Shown piece after piece: positions 47,322 through 56,690 of a stretch of 64,000 bases of DNA. Position 1 is the stretch's first letter; each line of letters opens with the position of its first letter. The translations under genes and the position numbers were made by a program. The notes under the pieces are model-generated. The model was given only the letters and a program-made list of their open reading frames with translations. It did not search any database and had not been told where the DNA came from. Origin of the DNA: a bacterium (GTDB lineage: Bacteria; Desulfobacterota; Deferrisomatia; Deferrisomatales; Deferrisomataceae); contig JALUTY010000126.1 in NCBI GenBank assembly GCA_027021615.1, positions 1 to 64,000 of the forward strand, in the 5' to 3' direction.

Positions 47322-47909
47322 CTACCCACGGCCCCCGGGCAAGTCAAGCGGGAAACCCCGACGGACCGCGGCGAGAACCCGCGAGAGCCGCTCCCCCAAG
47401 ATCTGCTGGGTGCCCGGCCCCTTGTTCACGTAGAAAGCCGGAGCCAGGCTCTCCAGCAGCGGTTTGAGGCCGGCATCGAGCCGGCGGGACGAGAAGAACA
47501 CCACCGGCGCGGGCTCGGCGCCGAACGCCCGCTCCACCGCCCGGATCGCCACGGCCGCCAGGAGCCCGTTGAGCCGGGGCATCAGCAGGTCCAGGATGAA
47601 CAGATCGGGCGGCCGCCGCTCCCGGTAAGCCGTCACCGTGCGCTCCACGGCCTCGGCCCCGTCCACCGCCACCGTGACCTGGCGGACCAGGCTCTCGGAT
47701 GACAGGAAGTCCTTCATGGCCTCGCGGAAGAACCGGGCGTCGTCCGCCACCAGGGCTCGCCGGAACCCTGCGGGCGTCCCCGACGATCGGGGGCGAGGCT
47801 CCAACGGCAGCCCACACCGGAGGCATCGGACCTCGGTGCTCCCGCCCAGGTCCACCGCCTGGGTCTCCACCCGCTCTCCACACGCCGCGCAGTGTCCTGT
47901 TGCCCCCAT
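47322..47909 (-). CDS. Receiver-domain protein with N-terminal zinc ribbon
   Basis: A 195-residue protein. Residues 6-35 carry two CxxC pairs (HCAACGE and RCLRCGLP), a probable zinc ribbon. Residues 50-180 form a response-regulator receiver: acidic VADDARFF, phosphoacceptor Asp in DLFILDLLMPRL, and Lys in FYVNKGPG. No output domain follows. The start at 47909 (MGATGHC) is preferred because the frame further up crosses repeat D4. It may signal by protein contact; its partner kinase is not in the window. Confidence 0.75.
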   Translation of the reverse strand: MGATGHCAACGERVETQAVDLGGSTEVRCLRCGLPLEPRPRSSGTPAGFRRALVADDARFFREAMKDFLSSESLVRQVTVAVDGAEAVERTVTAYRERRPPDLFILDLLMPRLNGLLAAVAIRAVERAFGAEPAPVVFFSSRRLDAGLKPLLESLAPAFYVNKGPGTQQILGERLSRVLAAVRRGFPLDLPGGRG

Positions 47910-47962
47910 GATGAAACGCGCCTCGCTTCGGTTGCGGCCCGGGCCAGAAGGCCGGACGACGG

Positions 47963-48230
47963 TTGAGATAGCGGATAAACAGGCGCTATCGCTCCCTGCT
48001 CGGAGGGGCAAGGGACCTGCCGGAGAGCCGGACGCGGCCCCTTAGCTCGCCGCGCAGCGCCTCTGACGCTCGGACCGCGAAATGGTTCGGATTCCAAGGA
48101 GCTGTCATGAAACCAGCTCTTCGGTCCCGTGCCTGCGCGGCGAATCTCAATGCCTGGCTTCGCGCCCGGCTGGAGGCAGGTCCCTTGCCCCCCCTCCCAG
48201 GTGATGCGCCTATTTTGTCGCCGGGTCAAT
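47963..48230. repeat. Family D repeat, copy D4 (268 bp)
   Basis: This is the clearest D copy. The left end begins TTGAGATAGCGG and the right end, read in reverse complement, begins TTGACCCGGCGA; 17 of 24 positions match and both contain AGGCGC. The core arms GGGACCTGCCGGAGAGCCGG and GCTGGAGGCAGGTCCC, and the inner arms TCGCCGCGCAG / CTGCGCGGCGA, are intact. It lies between polA and the receiver gene. Confidence 0.75.
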
Positions 48231-48239
48231 AAAGAAAGG

Positions 48240-50729
48240 TCAGGTGTGGGCCTCGTACCAGTTGGGTCCCACCCCCACATCCACCACCAGCGGCACGTCG
48301 AACCGGGCCGCCCCCTCCATGGCCTGCCGGACCCGCTCCGCACACTGTTGGGCCTCGGTTTCCGGCACCTCGAGCACCAGCTCGTCGTGGACCTGGAGCA
48401 CCAACGCCCCGCGACCGCCCGGTCCGCCGAGCTCCCGGCGCACCCGAATCATCGCCGTCTTGATCAGGTCGGCCGCGGTCCCCTGGATCGGGGTGTTCAC
48501 GGCGAGCCGCTCACCGAACTCCCGCTGGGCCCGGTTGCGAGACCGCAGCTCGGGGATCGGGCGGCGGCGGCCGAGCAGGGTCTCGGCGTACCCGGTACGC
48601 CGGGCCCGATCCACCAACTCGTCCAGGAACGTGCGCACACCGGCGAACTGGCGGAAGTAGGCGTCGATCAAGCTCCGGGCCGTCTCGTGGGTCACCCCGA
48701 GCTGCCTGGCCAGACCGAAGGCGCTCATGCCGTAGAGGATGCCGAAGTTCACGGTCTTGGCCTCCCGCCGCATCCGGGAGTCGACCCGGCTGGCCGGTAC
48801 CCCGAAGATGCGGCTGGCGGTCTCGGTGTGCACGTCGCGGCCCGCGCGGAACACCTCGATCAGCTCCGGGTCCCGGGACATGTGGGCCAGGATGCGCAGC
48901 TCCACCTGGGAGTAGTCGGCGCTCACCAGCACGCACCCCGCGTCGGCCACGAACGCCTCCCGGATCCGCCGGCCCTCCTCCCCCCGCACCGGCACGTTCT
49001 GCAGGTTGGGGTTGGACGAGCTCAGCCGACCCGTGGCGGTCACGGTCTGGTGGAAGGTGGTGTGGATGCGGCCGGTCAGAGGATCCACCAGTTTGGGCAG
49101 GGCGTCCAGGAAGCCGGTCTTCAGTTTGGCCAGGCTCCGGTGCTCCAGGAGCAGCGCCGGCAGGGGATGGAGCCCGGCCAGCTCCTCGAGGACCGAGGCG
49201 TCCGTGGAGAACCCGGTCGCCGTGCGCTTGACCACCGGGAGCTTGAGCTTCTCGAACAGGATCCGGGACAGCTGCTTGGGGCTGTTCGGGTTGAACCGCT
49301 CGCCAGCCGCCTGGAAGATCCGATCGGACAGCTCCTCCAGTCGCTGGCCGTACTCGCGACTCAGGGACTCTAGCACCCCCACGTCGACCCGGATCCCCCG
49401 AACCTCCATGTCGGCCAGGATGGGGATCAGGGGGTTCTCGATCTCCTCGTACAGCCGACGCAGCCCCTCCCTCTCCAGCTCGTCCCAGAGCGCCGCGGCC
49501 AGGCCCCGGGCCGTGCGGGCACGCCCACCGGGGCCGGTCTCCACTCCGAGCCCCCGGCTTCGGGCCAGGTCCTCGAACCCGTACGACCGTCGGCCGGGCA
49601 GGAGCAGGTAGGCGGCCACCTGGGTGTCGACCGCGATCCCCTCCACGGCGGCGCCCCGGAGCGCGAACTCCCGGCGGGCGTCCTTGAGGCCGTGGCCCAC
49701 CACGGGCACCGAGGGATCGGCGAGCCGGGCGAGCCACCCTGGGGCCAGATCGTCCACGCAGGCACGCACCCCCTCGCGGCCGTCGGCCACCTCCCACGCG
49801 CCGCCCTCCGCCGCCACCAGGCCGAGCCACTCGGCCGGGGTGTCGACCGAGGCCGCCGACGTTCCCCCCTCGGGGGGGACGTCGGCCACCCCCAGATCCT
49901 CGAGCAGCCGGTGGAACTCCAGCTCCCGCAGCAACCGGGCCAGCTCGGCCCGCTCGGGCTCGCCGGGCCGGAGGGCCTCCGGATCCACCGGCAGGTCCAG
50001 GCCGGTGTCGATGGTGACCAGGGGCCGGTTCGCCAGCACCACGTCCCGGTGGGCCCGCAGGGCCTCACCCCGTTTGCCCGGCACCTCGTCCGCCCGCCGC
50101 ATCAGCTCGTCCAGAGACCCGAACCGCTCCAGCAGCTTGGCCGCGGTCTTCACCCCGATGCCCGGCACCCCGGGCAGGTTGTCCACGGCGTCCCCCGTGA
50201 GGCTCAGGAGGTCCACGATCCGCTCGGCCCCCACCCCGAAGCGCTTCCGCACCGCGTCGGGGTCGGTGACCCGGTCGCGCATCGTGTCCAGCAGCCGGAT
50301 CCGGTCGGACACCAGCTGGCAGAAGTCCTTGTCGCCCGTGACGATCCAGACCTCGTGCCCGTTCTCGGCCAGGCGACGGGCCAGGGTCCCCAGCACGTCG
50401 TCCGCCTCCACCCCCTCCACCTGCAGCACCGGGATCCCCATGGCCCGCAGCGTCTCCAGGGCGTAGGGGATCTGGGGCTTCAGGTCCTCGGGGGTCTCCT
50501 CGCGGTTGGCCTTGTAGGCGGCGAACGCTTCGTGCCGCTGGGTGGGCCCGGGCGCGTCGAACACCACGGCCAGGCCGTCGGGCCGGTGCTCGCGCAGCAC
50601 CTTGAGCACCATGGTCAGCAGCCCGTACACGGCCTGGGTGGGCATGCCCCGGGACGTGCGCAGGCCCTGGATGGCGTGGTAGGCCCGATAGAGGAGGTTG
50701 GTGCCGTCCACCAGGTGGAATCGGGCCAT
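48240..50729 (-). CDS. polA: DNA polymerase I
   Basis: An 829-residue enzyme. The 5'-3' exonuclease domain (LVDGTNLLYRAYHAI, GVEADDVLGTLA, VTGDKDFCQLV) spans about 1-290. The polymerase domain has motif A SADYSQVELRILAHMS, the O helix RREAKTVNFGILYGM and motif C LQVHDELVLEVP. The middle domain lacks the DxE residues of the 3'-5' proofreading site, as in Taq. ATG 50729 is 2 bp after the upstream stop. Confidence 0.95.
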   Translation of the reverse strand: MARFHLVDGTNLLYRAYHAIQGLRTSRGMPTQAVYGLLTMVLKVLREHRPDGLAVVFDAPGPTQRHEAFAAYKANREETPEDLKPQIPYALETLRAMGIPVLQVEGVEADDVLGTLARRLAENGHEVWIVTGDKDFCQLVSDRIRLLDTMRDRVTDPDAVRKRFGVGAERIVDLLSLTGDAVDNLPGVPGIGVKTAAKLLERFGSLDELMRRADEVPGKRGEALRAHRDVVLANRPLVTIDTGLDLPVDPEALRPGEPERAELARLLRELEFHRLLEDLGVADVPPEGGTSAASVDTPAEWLGLVAAEGGAWEVADGREGVRACVDDLAPGWLARLADPSVPVVGHGLKDARREFALRGAAVEGIAVDTQVAAYLLLPGRRSYGFEDLARSRGLGVETGPGGRARTARGLAAALWDELEREGLRRLYEEIENPLIPILADMEVRGIRVDVGVLESLSREYGQRLEELSDRIFQAAGERFNPNSPKQLSRILFEKLKLPVVKRTATGFSTDASVLEELAGLHPLPALLLEHRSLAKLKTGFLDALPKLVDPLTGRIHTTFHQTVTATGRLSSSNPNLQNVPVRGEEGRRIREAFVADAGCVLVSADYSQVELRILAHMSRDPELIEVFRAGRDVHTETASRIFGVPASRVDSRMRREAKTVNFGILYGMSAFGLARQLGVTHETARSLIDAYFRQFAGVRTFLDELVDRARRTGYAETLLGRRRPIPELRSRNRAQREFGERLAVNTPIQGTAADLIKTAMIRVRRELGGPGGRGALVLQVHDELVLEVPETEAQQCAERVRQAMEGAARFDVPLVVDVGVGPNWYEAHT

Positions 50730-50731
50730 GG

Positions 50732-51160
50732 TCACTCGATCCGCATCCGGGCCTCGTGGAGCACCGCGCCGTCCACGGTGCGCACCTCCACGATCCAGTC
50801 TCCCTTCCACTCGGGCAGGATCCGCTTCGTGCTCCAGGTGCGCCACGATGGGCCTTCCACGTCCAACGGCACGATGGCCATCTCGCGGCCGTCGTAGATC
50901 CAAACGTGGAGGATCTGCTGGCTCCCCTCGGCCCCCAGGATCTGGGTGAAGAAGGTGACCTCCCCCACGTCGGCGGAAAACGTGTCGGCCACGCCCACCG
51001 GCTCCCGGGCCTCCACGGACCGGCAGAACGCGCTCCGTCCCACGGACAGGCCGGCCCAGGCCGGCGACGAGAGGGCCAGCAGCACCGCCGCCGCCCCTGC
51101 CAGGGGCAGGCCGAGGCTCGGGAACCACCGGCCGCCGCGCAACGGTACGAGTCGGGTCAT
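50732..51160 (-). CDS. DUF2914 exported protein
   Basis: A 142-residue protein with a signal peptide (LAGAAAVLLALSSPAWAGLS). The mature domain has RSAFCRSVEAREPVG, VGEVTFFTQI and WSTKRILPEWKGDWIVEV, the tryptophan-rich pattern of DUF2914. The family's role is unknown; it often occurs beside envelope or DNA-repair genes. GGAGG precedes ATG 51160. It abuts polA and is probably cotranscribed. Confidence 0.7.
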   Translation of the reverse strand: MTRLVPLRGGRWFPSLGLPLAGAAAVLLALSSPAWAGLSVGRSAFCRSVEAREPVGVADTFSADVGEVTFFTQILGAEGSQQILHVWIYDGREMAIVPLDVEGPSWRTWSTKRILPEWKGDWIVEVRTVDGAVLHEARMRIE

Positions 51161-51196
51161 GAGGGCTACCTCCGGCGTGTGGGGCAACGTGTCATA

Positions 51197-51466
51197 CCAA
51201 TCCCAACGAAAGTACTGCCAGACCCGTGCCCCCTTCCCCTTGGGGAGTGCGGGGTGGGGGTCTGGTGGAGCGCCGGGCGCGGCCCCTTAGCTCGCCGCGC
51301 CCTCCGAACGTCCGGATCGCAGCCGGATCCCAAGGTTTCCGCTATCGTGGCCTGGATCGACGCGCAAGCGGCGGCATGAGAAGGCGCGGCGATCGGATGC
51401 CGCACTCGCGCCCGGCCGGAACCAGGCCCCCATCCCGCACCCTGGCAATACGTTTGCAGGTATTAG
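51197..51466. mobile_element. Family A element, copy A3 (270 bp)
   Basis: It lies between TA dinucleotides (51195-51196 and 51467-51468). The left terminal repeat begins CCAATCCCAACGAAAGTACT and the right ends CAATACGTTTGCAGGTATTAG. The interior is more diverged than A1 and A2 but keeps GGTGGGGGTCTGGTGGAGCG and CGGCCGGAACCAGGCCCC. The right TA is shared with element C1. Confidence 0.8.
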
Positions 51467-51535
51467 TACCAAGTTGCATTCAAAGCTGTTGGACCCCTGC
51501 CCCCCGAGGGCTTCCGGTTTGAACGCAACTCGGTA
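51467..51535. mobile_element. Family C mini-element, copy C1 (69 bp)
   Basis: TACCAAGTTGCATTCAAA at the left and the reverse complement of TACCGAGTTGCGTTCAAA at the right match at 16 of 18 positions. TA lies at both ends. The middle (GGACCCCTGCCCCCCGAGGG) is short and GC-rich, so the whole unit can form one hairpin. It lies just downstream of hemB and could also work as its terminator. Confidence 0.75.
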
Positions 51536-51540
51536 TCGGC

Positions 51541-52515
51541 TCAGTCCTGGAGCAGGCGGGCCGCGTCGAGGGCGAAGTAGGTCAGGATCAGGTCGGCCCC
51601 GGCCCGCTTGATGCTCAGCAGGCTCTCCATCATCAGCCCGGCCCCGTCCCCCCACCCCAGCCGCTCCATGGCCTTCACCATGGCGTACTCCCCGCTCACG
51701 TTGTAGGCCGCAGTGGGGTAGCCGAAGGTGTCCTTGACCCTGCGGATCACGTCCAGGTAGGGCAACGCGGGCTTCACCATGACGATGTCCGCGCCCTCGC
51801 GGATGTCCAGATCCACCTCACGAAGCGCCTCCTCGGCGTTGGCCGGGTCCATCTGGTAGGACCTGCGGTCGCCGAACTTAGGGGGAGACTCGGCCGCGTC
51901 GCGAAACGGGCCGTAGAACGTGCTCGCGAACTTGGCCGCGTAGGCCATGACCGGAATCTGTCCGAACCCCTCGGCGTCCAGGGCCGAGCGGATCGCCCCC
52001 ACCCGGCCGTCCATCATGTCGGACGGCGCCACCATGTCGGCGCCGGCGCGCACGTGGCTCAGGGCCTCCCGCACCAGCAGCTCCAGGGTCTCGTCGTTGG
52101 CCACGTCGCCGTCCCGGATCACGCCGCAGTGGCCGTGGTCGGTGTACTCGCACAGGCACACGTCGGTGATCACGCACAGGTCGGGGACGGCGTCCTTGAC
52201 GGCCCGCACGGCCCGCTGCACGATGCCGTTGTCGTCGTAGGCCCCGGAGCCCACGGGGTCCTTGTGGTCGGGGATGCCGAACAGGATCACGGCGGGCACC
52301 CCCAGGTCCCATGCGGTGCGGGCCTCCTTGACCGCCTCGTCCACGGAGAGCTGGAACTGGCCCGGCATGGAGGCGATGGGGTTGCGCACCCCCGAGCCTT
52401 CGCGCACGAACAGGGGGTAGATGAAGTCGTCGGGTGTGAGCGCCGTCTCCCGCACCATCCTCCGGAGGGTTTCGTTGCGCCGCAGTCTCCGAAGCCGAAG
52501 CCGGGGGAACTCCAT
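51541..52515 (-). CDS. hemB: Porphobilinogen synthase (delta-aminolevulinic acid dehydratase)
   Basis: A 324-residue enzyme that joins two 5-aminolevulinate molecules. The zinc cysteines are in [14 protein letters not shown], marking the Zn-dependent type. The Schiff-base lysines lie in [18 protein letters not shown] and [13 protein letters not shown] 52515 is followed 25 bp upstream by fixX, so it is probably cotranscribed with fixX, fixC and hemG. Confidence 0.96.
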   Translation of the reverse strand: MEFPRLRLRRLRRNETLRRMVRETALTPDDFIYPLFVREGSGVRNPIASMPGQFQLSVDEAVKEARTAWDLGVPAVILFGIPDHKDPVGSGAYDDNGIVQRAVRAVKDAVPDLCVITDVCLCEYTDHGHCGVIRDGDVANDETLELLVREALSHVRAGADMVAPSDMMDGRVGAIRSALDAEGFGQIPVMAYAAKFASTFYGPFRDAAESPPKFGDRRSYQMDPANAEEALREVDLDIREGADIVMVKPALPYLDVIRRVKDTFGYPTAAYNVSGEYAMVKAMERLGWGDGAGLMMESLLSIKRAGADLILTYFALDAARLLQD

Positions 52516-52540
52516 GTCTCGCCTCCTTCCGGTCCCAGGG

Positions 52541-52843
52541 TCATCCGTAGCGGTAACAGATCCCCATGCCCCCCATGGGGTAGCGCCAGGAGATGTTCGC
52601 GTGGGGGCACACGAGCCGGCACGCGCCGCACTCGAGGCAGTTCTCGAAGCCGATGATCACCCGGCCGGCCTCGTCGCTCCACCGGTAGGTACCGGCCGGG
52701 CACACCCGGGTGCACTCGCGGCCTTCGCACGTCCCGCACGTCTGCGGCTCCACCAGATCCAGGTGCGAGCACCGGTCGGGCCGCACCTCGTTGGCGGCCA
52801 ACCGCTCCTCCACGGTCAACGTGCGCTTCGGCTGGGTCGACAC
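52541..52843 (-). CDS. fixX: FixX-like ferredoxin
   Basis: A 100-residue ferredoxin-like protein. It has [20 protein letters not shown] and [20 protein letters not shown], then the typical FixX end [11 protein letters not shown]. The cysteines can bind at least one [4Fe-4S] cluster. FixX works with FixC to pass electrons from flavoprotein FixAB/ETF to quinone or ferredoxin. GTG 52843 has GGAGAG upstream. Confidence 0.85.
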   Translation of the reverse strand: MSTQPKRTLTVEERLAANEVRPDRCSHLDLVEPQTCGTCEGRECTRVCPAGTYRWSDEAGRVIIGFENCLECGACRLVCPHANISWRYPMGGMGICYRYG

Positions 52844-52855
52844 GGGGTTCTCTCC

Positions 52856-53235
52856 ATGTAACTTCGGTCGTTGGTCTACGGTCAACGGTCGTCGGTCTGG
52901 GCCTTCGGCCCGCTGGGCGGCTAGGCTGCTAGGCGGCCGGGCGGCTCTGGAACCGCGACGCCAAGGCTTCGGGGGGCATGGGGCCTGCTGGAGAGCCGCG
53001 TGCGGCTCCTTAGCTCGCCGCGCAGCGCCTCCAACGTTCATACCATGAGTTCGTTCGTGCCCCGCCGAACGGTCACGAAACCACCGCCCGTGCCCCGTGC
53101 CTGCGCGGCGAATCTCAATGTCCGGCTTCGCGCGCGGCCGGAAGCAGGCCCCATGCTCCGCCGCTGGCAATGGGCCCGGACCACCAAACGTTCCCCTCCC
53201 CGTTGCCGGGCCCCGCACAAGGCCTGATGGGGTTT
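52856..53235. repeat. Composite repeat E, full copy between fixX and fixC
   Basis: Heptamers (TGGTCTA, CGGTCAA, CGGTCGT, CGGTCTG), hairpin GGGCCTTCGGCCC, octamers (GGGCGGCT, AGGCTGCT, AGGCGGCC, GGGCGGCT), then the core with outer arms GGGGCCTGCTGGAGAGCCGC and CGCGGCCGGAAGCAGGCCCC. It is nearly identical to the copy at 56322-56690. Confidence 0.8.
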
Positions 53236-53320
53236 CCCAGCAACTTTGGTCGTCGGTCTACGGTCAACGGTCTGGGCCTTCGGCCCGCTGGGCGGCCGAA
53301 GCTTCGGCCGCGGGGGCCCC
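53236..53320. repeat. Second, short E unit
   Basis: A fresh heptamer array (AACTTTGGTCGTCGGTCTAC, GGTCAACGGTC) and the hairpin GGGCCTTCGGCCC follow the full copy at once. No core follows; the fixC stop region comes next. The E unit therefore appears in tandem here. Confidence 0.65.
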
Positions 53321-54697
53321 CTACCAGTTCCGGGCCAGGTACTCCAGGAGCTTGTCGGTCTTGCCGTAGCCCAGGATCCGCAGGGCGTTTCGCATCTGGA
53401 ACGCCGTGGCGGCGAAGGGCCAGATCCCGACGCGCCGCTGGAACAGGTCCCACACCTCGGCCCCCCGCTCGCTGCGCGGGGTCCCCCCCACCCGGAACCA
53501 TGCCTCGGCCATCTCGGCCGCCGCGGCCGGCCACCGGGAGAGCACGTGAGGGTTCTGCTCCAGGAACCCGGGCCAGGCCCGGTGGTGGGCCATGTCCTTC
53601 AGCACGAAGCTGTCCTCGAGCCGGCGACGGTACTGGGCCAGAAGAGCCGACGAGAAGTCCCCGGCCCGGTGGGCGGCCACCGCGGTCTGGCCGGCCATCC
53701 GGCCAGAGGCCATGGCATAGTTGGACCCCTCGTGGCTCGGCCCGGTGCTCACCAGCCCGGCCGCGTCCCCCGCCAGGAGCACCCCGTCCCGGAAGAGGAG
53801 CGGCAGCCGGTCGTACCCGGTCTCCGGGATCAGGTGGGCCCCGTACTCCAGCACCTCGCCCCCCTTCAACAGGGGCGCCACCGCCGGATGGGCCTTGAAC
53901 CGGTCCAGCAGATCCAAGGGCATGAGGCCCGAGGCCGCCAGGTCCGAGGCGTACACCACCACCCCCACCGATAGGGTGTTGCGGTTCGTGTACACGAACC
54001 CCGCGCCCCGCAGCCCGGCCGTGGCCTCACCCACGTACTCCCAGGCCACCCCTTGCTCCCCCTCCAGTCCGAACCGCTCCTCGATCGTCTCCCGCGGCAG
54101 GGCCAGGGTCTCCTTGACCCCAAGGGCCATGTGACGGGGCGACGGTCGGGGCCGAAGGCCTTCGGCCTCGGCCAGCACCCCGTTGGCCCCCTCGGCCAGG
54201 ATCACCAGGGGGGCCCGAAGCTCACCGCCCGAGGGAGCCTCGCCCTCCGGCATCCGGACGGCCACCCCCTGGGCGCGGCCCTCCCCGTCCTTGAGCACCC
54301 GGTCCACCACCACCCCGGCCAGCAGCTCCACGCCCTCGGCCTCGGCCACCCCCGCGAACCACCGGTCGAACCGGGCCCGGAGCACCGTGTAGGAGTGGTT
54401 GTGGGGCGGCCGGTCCCAGCGGTGGTTCCGGAACCCCAGGCTCATCTCGGCCTCGGCGCTGAGGAGCGACATCCCCCGGCGGACCACGTGCCGCTCCAGA
54501 GGGGCGCCCCAGTCCCGGAAGTCGGGAATCAGCTCGGCCAGTACGTGGGTGTAGAGGACCCCGCCCATCAGGTTCTTGGCGCCGGGGTAGGCGCCCCGCT
54601 CCAGCAGGGCCACCCGCAGCCCCCCCCGGGCCGCCTCCAGGGCCGCGCTCACCCCTGCGGGGCCGGCCCCCACCACGATCACGTCGAAATCGGTCAT
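53321..54697 (-). CDS. fixC: FixC-like flavoprotein (ETF:quinone oxidoreductase family)
   Basis: A 458-residue FAD protein. The Rossmann motif is DVIVVGAGPAGVSAALEAARGG cut to its usual GxGxxG form, and LLAGDAAGLVSTGPSHEGSN carries the second FAD motif. FixC accepts electrons from an electron-transfer flavoprotein. The ATG at 54697 (MTDFDVIVV) is preferred to a TTG 15 bp upstream. FixA/FixB are not in the window. The genes on either side are for haem synthesis, so FixCX may serve porphyrinogen oxidation or a general quinone pathway. Confidence 0.85.
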   Translation of the reverse strand: MTDFDVIVVGAGPAGVSAALEAARGGLRVALLERGAYPGAKNLMGGVLYTHVLAELIPDFRDWGAPLERHVVRRGMSLLSAEAEMSLGFRNHRWDRPPHNHSYTVLRARFDRWFAGVAEAEGVELLAGVVVDRVLKDGEGRAQGVAVRMPEGEAPSGGELRAPLVILAEGANGVLAEAEGLRPRPSPRHMALGVKETLALPRETIEERFGLEGEQGVAWEYVGEATAGLRGAGFVYTNRNTLSVGVVVYASDLAASGLMPLDLLDRFKAHPAVAPLLKGGEVLEYGAHLIPETGYDRLPLLFRDGVLLAGDAAGLVSTGPSHEGSNYAMASGRMAGQTAVAAHRAGDFSSALLAQYRRRLEDSFVLKDMAHHRAWPGFLEQNPHVLSRWPAAAAEMAEAWFRVGGTPRSERGAEVWDLFQRRVGIWPFAATAFQMRNALRILGYGKTDKLLEYLARNW

Positions 54698-54707
54698 GTC
54701 GTTTTCC

Positions 54708-54870
54708 GGCAACTTCGGTCGTTGGTCGTCAGTCGTTGGTCGTCGGCCGGGGGCCTTCGGCCCGCTGGGCGACTAGGCGGCCGGGCGGCTCTCGAATCGC
54801 GCCAAATCTCGGGGGCATGGGGTCTGCCGGAGGACCGGGTGCGGCCCCACCAAGCCTGCCGAAGCGTTGG
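54708..54870. repeat. Family E copy, truncated core
   Basis: It starts GGCAACTTCGGTCGTTGGTC with heptamers (TCAGTCG, TTGGTCG), hairpin GGGCCTTCGGCCC and octamers (GGGCGACT, AGGCGGCC, GGGCGGCT). The core stops after GGGGTCTGCCGGAGGACCGG. It fills the fixC-hemG gap. Confidence 0.7.
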
Positions 54871-54875
54871 GCCCA

Positions 54876-56279
54876 TCAGGGCGCGCTGGCCAGCCGGGCC
54901 ACCACCTGGGGCCCCAGCTCCTGGGCCCGGGCCGTGCAGTCGTTCACCCCGATCCCGTAGAACGCGTTGCCGGCCAGAAACACCCCGCCCAAGCTCGCGA
55001 CCCGTTTCTCGATCTCCCGCAGCCGGTCCCCGTGCCCCACCACGTACTGGGGGATGGCCTTGTCCCACCGGCGGATCCACACGAACTCGGGCTCGGCCTC
55101 GATCCCCAGGGTGATGCGGAGCTCCTCCCGCACCACTGCGACGAGCCCGGCATCGTCCAAGCCCACCAGCTCCGGGTTTCGCGCACCGCCCACGATCTGG
55201 GTCAGCAGCACCCGCCCGGCCGGCGAACGCCGGGCGAAGATCGAGGAGCTCCACAGCGAGCCCAAGATCCGGCGGCCCTCGGACTTGGGCACAAGGAACC
55301 CGAACCCGTCGAGCGGATGGGGCACCCCCTCCCGGGGGTAGCCGGTGCACACCACCGCGGCCGGCACGTAGGGAACGGCGTGGAGCAGGTCGGCCAGCCG
55401 GTCGTCCAGGGGACCCAGCAGCCGGGCCCCGTCGTACGCCGGCACGGCCAGCACCACGGCGTCCGCCTCCACGGCCTCTCCGTCGGAGGTGCGCACGACC
55501 CACGCCCTGCTGACGCGCTCCATCCCTTCGGCCGCCACCCCCGTGCGCACCCGTTCCCGCCCCACCCCGTCGGCCAGGGATGCCACCAGCTCCTCCAGCC
55601 CCTCGGGGTAGCTCCACAGCACCCCGCCCGGCCCCGCCGACTGGGGCCCCTGAGCGCCGGCCGCGGCCGCCATCTTCCGCATCTCGAGCATGCCCCGGAG
55701 CAGCCCCCCGAACCGCTGCTCCAGCTGATGCACCTTGGGGAAAGAGCTCCTGAGGCTCATCGTCTCGGGGTCCCCCGCGTAGATGCCGGCGGCCATGGGA
55801 TCGATCAAGCGGTCCAGGGCCTCCTCCCCCAGCCTGCGCCGCACGAACGCGGCCACGCTCTCGTCCTCGTCCGGGTCGCCCTGGGGCAGGAGAAACTCGG
55901 CGGCCAGACGGAGCTTTCCCCGGATGCTGAGGATGTCCGAGGCCAGAAAGCTCACGGGGTCCTCCGGCAGCTGGCGCAGCCGGCCCCCGGCGAACACGAA
56001 CCGCTTGCGGGCCTCGTCCCGGGACCGCAGCAGCCGCTCTCCCAGCCCCAGCGCCCGGGACAAGACGATGGTGCTCGGCTTGTTGTCCAGGAACCCGTTG
56101 GGGCCGGCCTCGCACAGGTACCCGCCCTTGCGGGAGGATCGGATCTTGCCCCCGGCCTGGGGCTCCCGCTCCAGCACGGTGAGGGCCACCCCGACCCCGG
56201 CCTCCCGGGCGCTCCGGTCCACCCACCAGGCCGCGGACAGCCCCGAAAGCCCCCCTCCCACCACCACGACTCGCTTCAT
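54876..56279 (-). CDS. hemG: Protoporphyrinogen oxidase (HemY type)
   Basis: A 467-residue FAD enzyme. The N-terminus VVVVGGGLSGLSAAWWVD with the FAD motif, the LCEAGPNGFLDNKPST active-site stretch and the C-terminal GVFLAGNAFYGIGVNDCTAR are those of the HemY/PPOX family. The family's usual acceptor is O2, so the presence next to FixC/FixX in an apparent anaerobe suggests another acceptor. ATG 56279 gives MKRVVVVGGG; AAAGGG lies upstream. Confidence 0.92.
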   Translation of the reverse strand: MKRVVVVGGGLSGLSAAWWVDRSAREAGVGVALTVLEREPQAGGKIRSSRKGGYLCEAGPNGFLDNKPSTIVLSRALGLGERLLRSRDEARKRFVFAGGRLRQLPEDPVSFLASDILSIRGKLRLAAEFLLPQGDPDEDESVAAFVRRRLGEEALDRLIDPMAAGIYAGDPETMSLRSSFPKVHQLEQRFGGLLRGMLEMRKMAAAAGAQGPQSAGPGGVLWSYPEGLEELVASLADGVGRERVRTGVAAEGMERVSRAWVVRTSDGEAVEADAVVLAVPAYDGARLLGPLDDRLADLLHAVPYVPAAVVCTGYPREGVPHPLDGFGFLVPKSEGRRILGSLWSSSIFARRSPAGRVLLTQIVGGARNPELVGLDDAGLVAVVREELRITLGIEAEPEFVWIRRWDKAIPQYVVGHGDRLREIEKRVASLGGVFLAGNAFYGIGVNDCTARAQELGPQVVARLASAP

Positions 56280-56321
56280 CTCGACCCTTTCGTCCGGGCA
56301 CGGCCGCATCCGCGGGCTTCC

Positions 56322-56690
56322 ATGTAACTTCGGTCGTCGGTCTACGGTCTACGGTCGGCTGTCTGGGCCTTCGGCCCGCTGGGCGGCTCTGGAACCCCGA
56401 CGCCAAGGCTTCGGGGGGCATGGGGTCTGCTGGAGAGCCGCGTGCGGCTCCTTAGCTCGCCGCGCAGCGCCTCCAACGTTCATACCATGAGTTCGTTCGT
56501 GCCCGCCGAACGGTCACGAAACCACCGCCCGTGCCCCGTGCCTGCGCGGCGAATCGCAATGTCCGGCTTCGCGCGCGGCCGGAAGCAGGCCCCATGCCCC
56601 GCCGCTGGCAATGGGCCCGGACCACCAAACGTTCCCCTCCCCGTTGCCGGACCTCGCACAAGGCCTGATGGGGTTTCCCAGCAACTTCGG
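56322..56690. repeat. Composite repeat E, full copy upstream of hemG
   Basis: The same order as at 52856: TAACTTCGGTCGTCGGTCTA heptamers, hairpin GGGCCTTCGGCCC, one octamer GGGCGGCT, then the core. The core differs from the 52856 copy at only a few positions over about 290 bp, so the two are recent duplicates. Confidence 0.8.
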
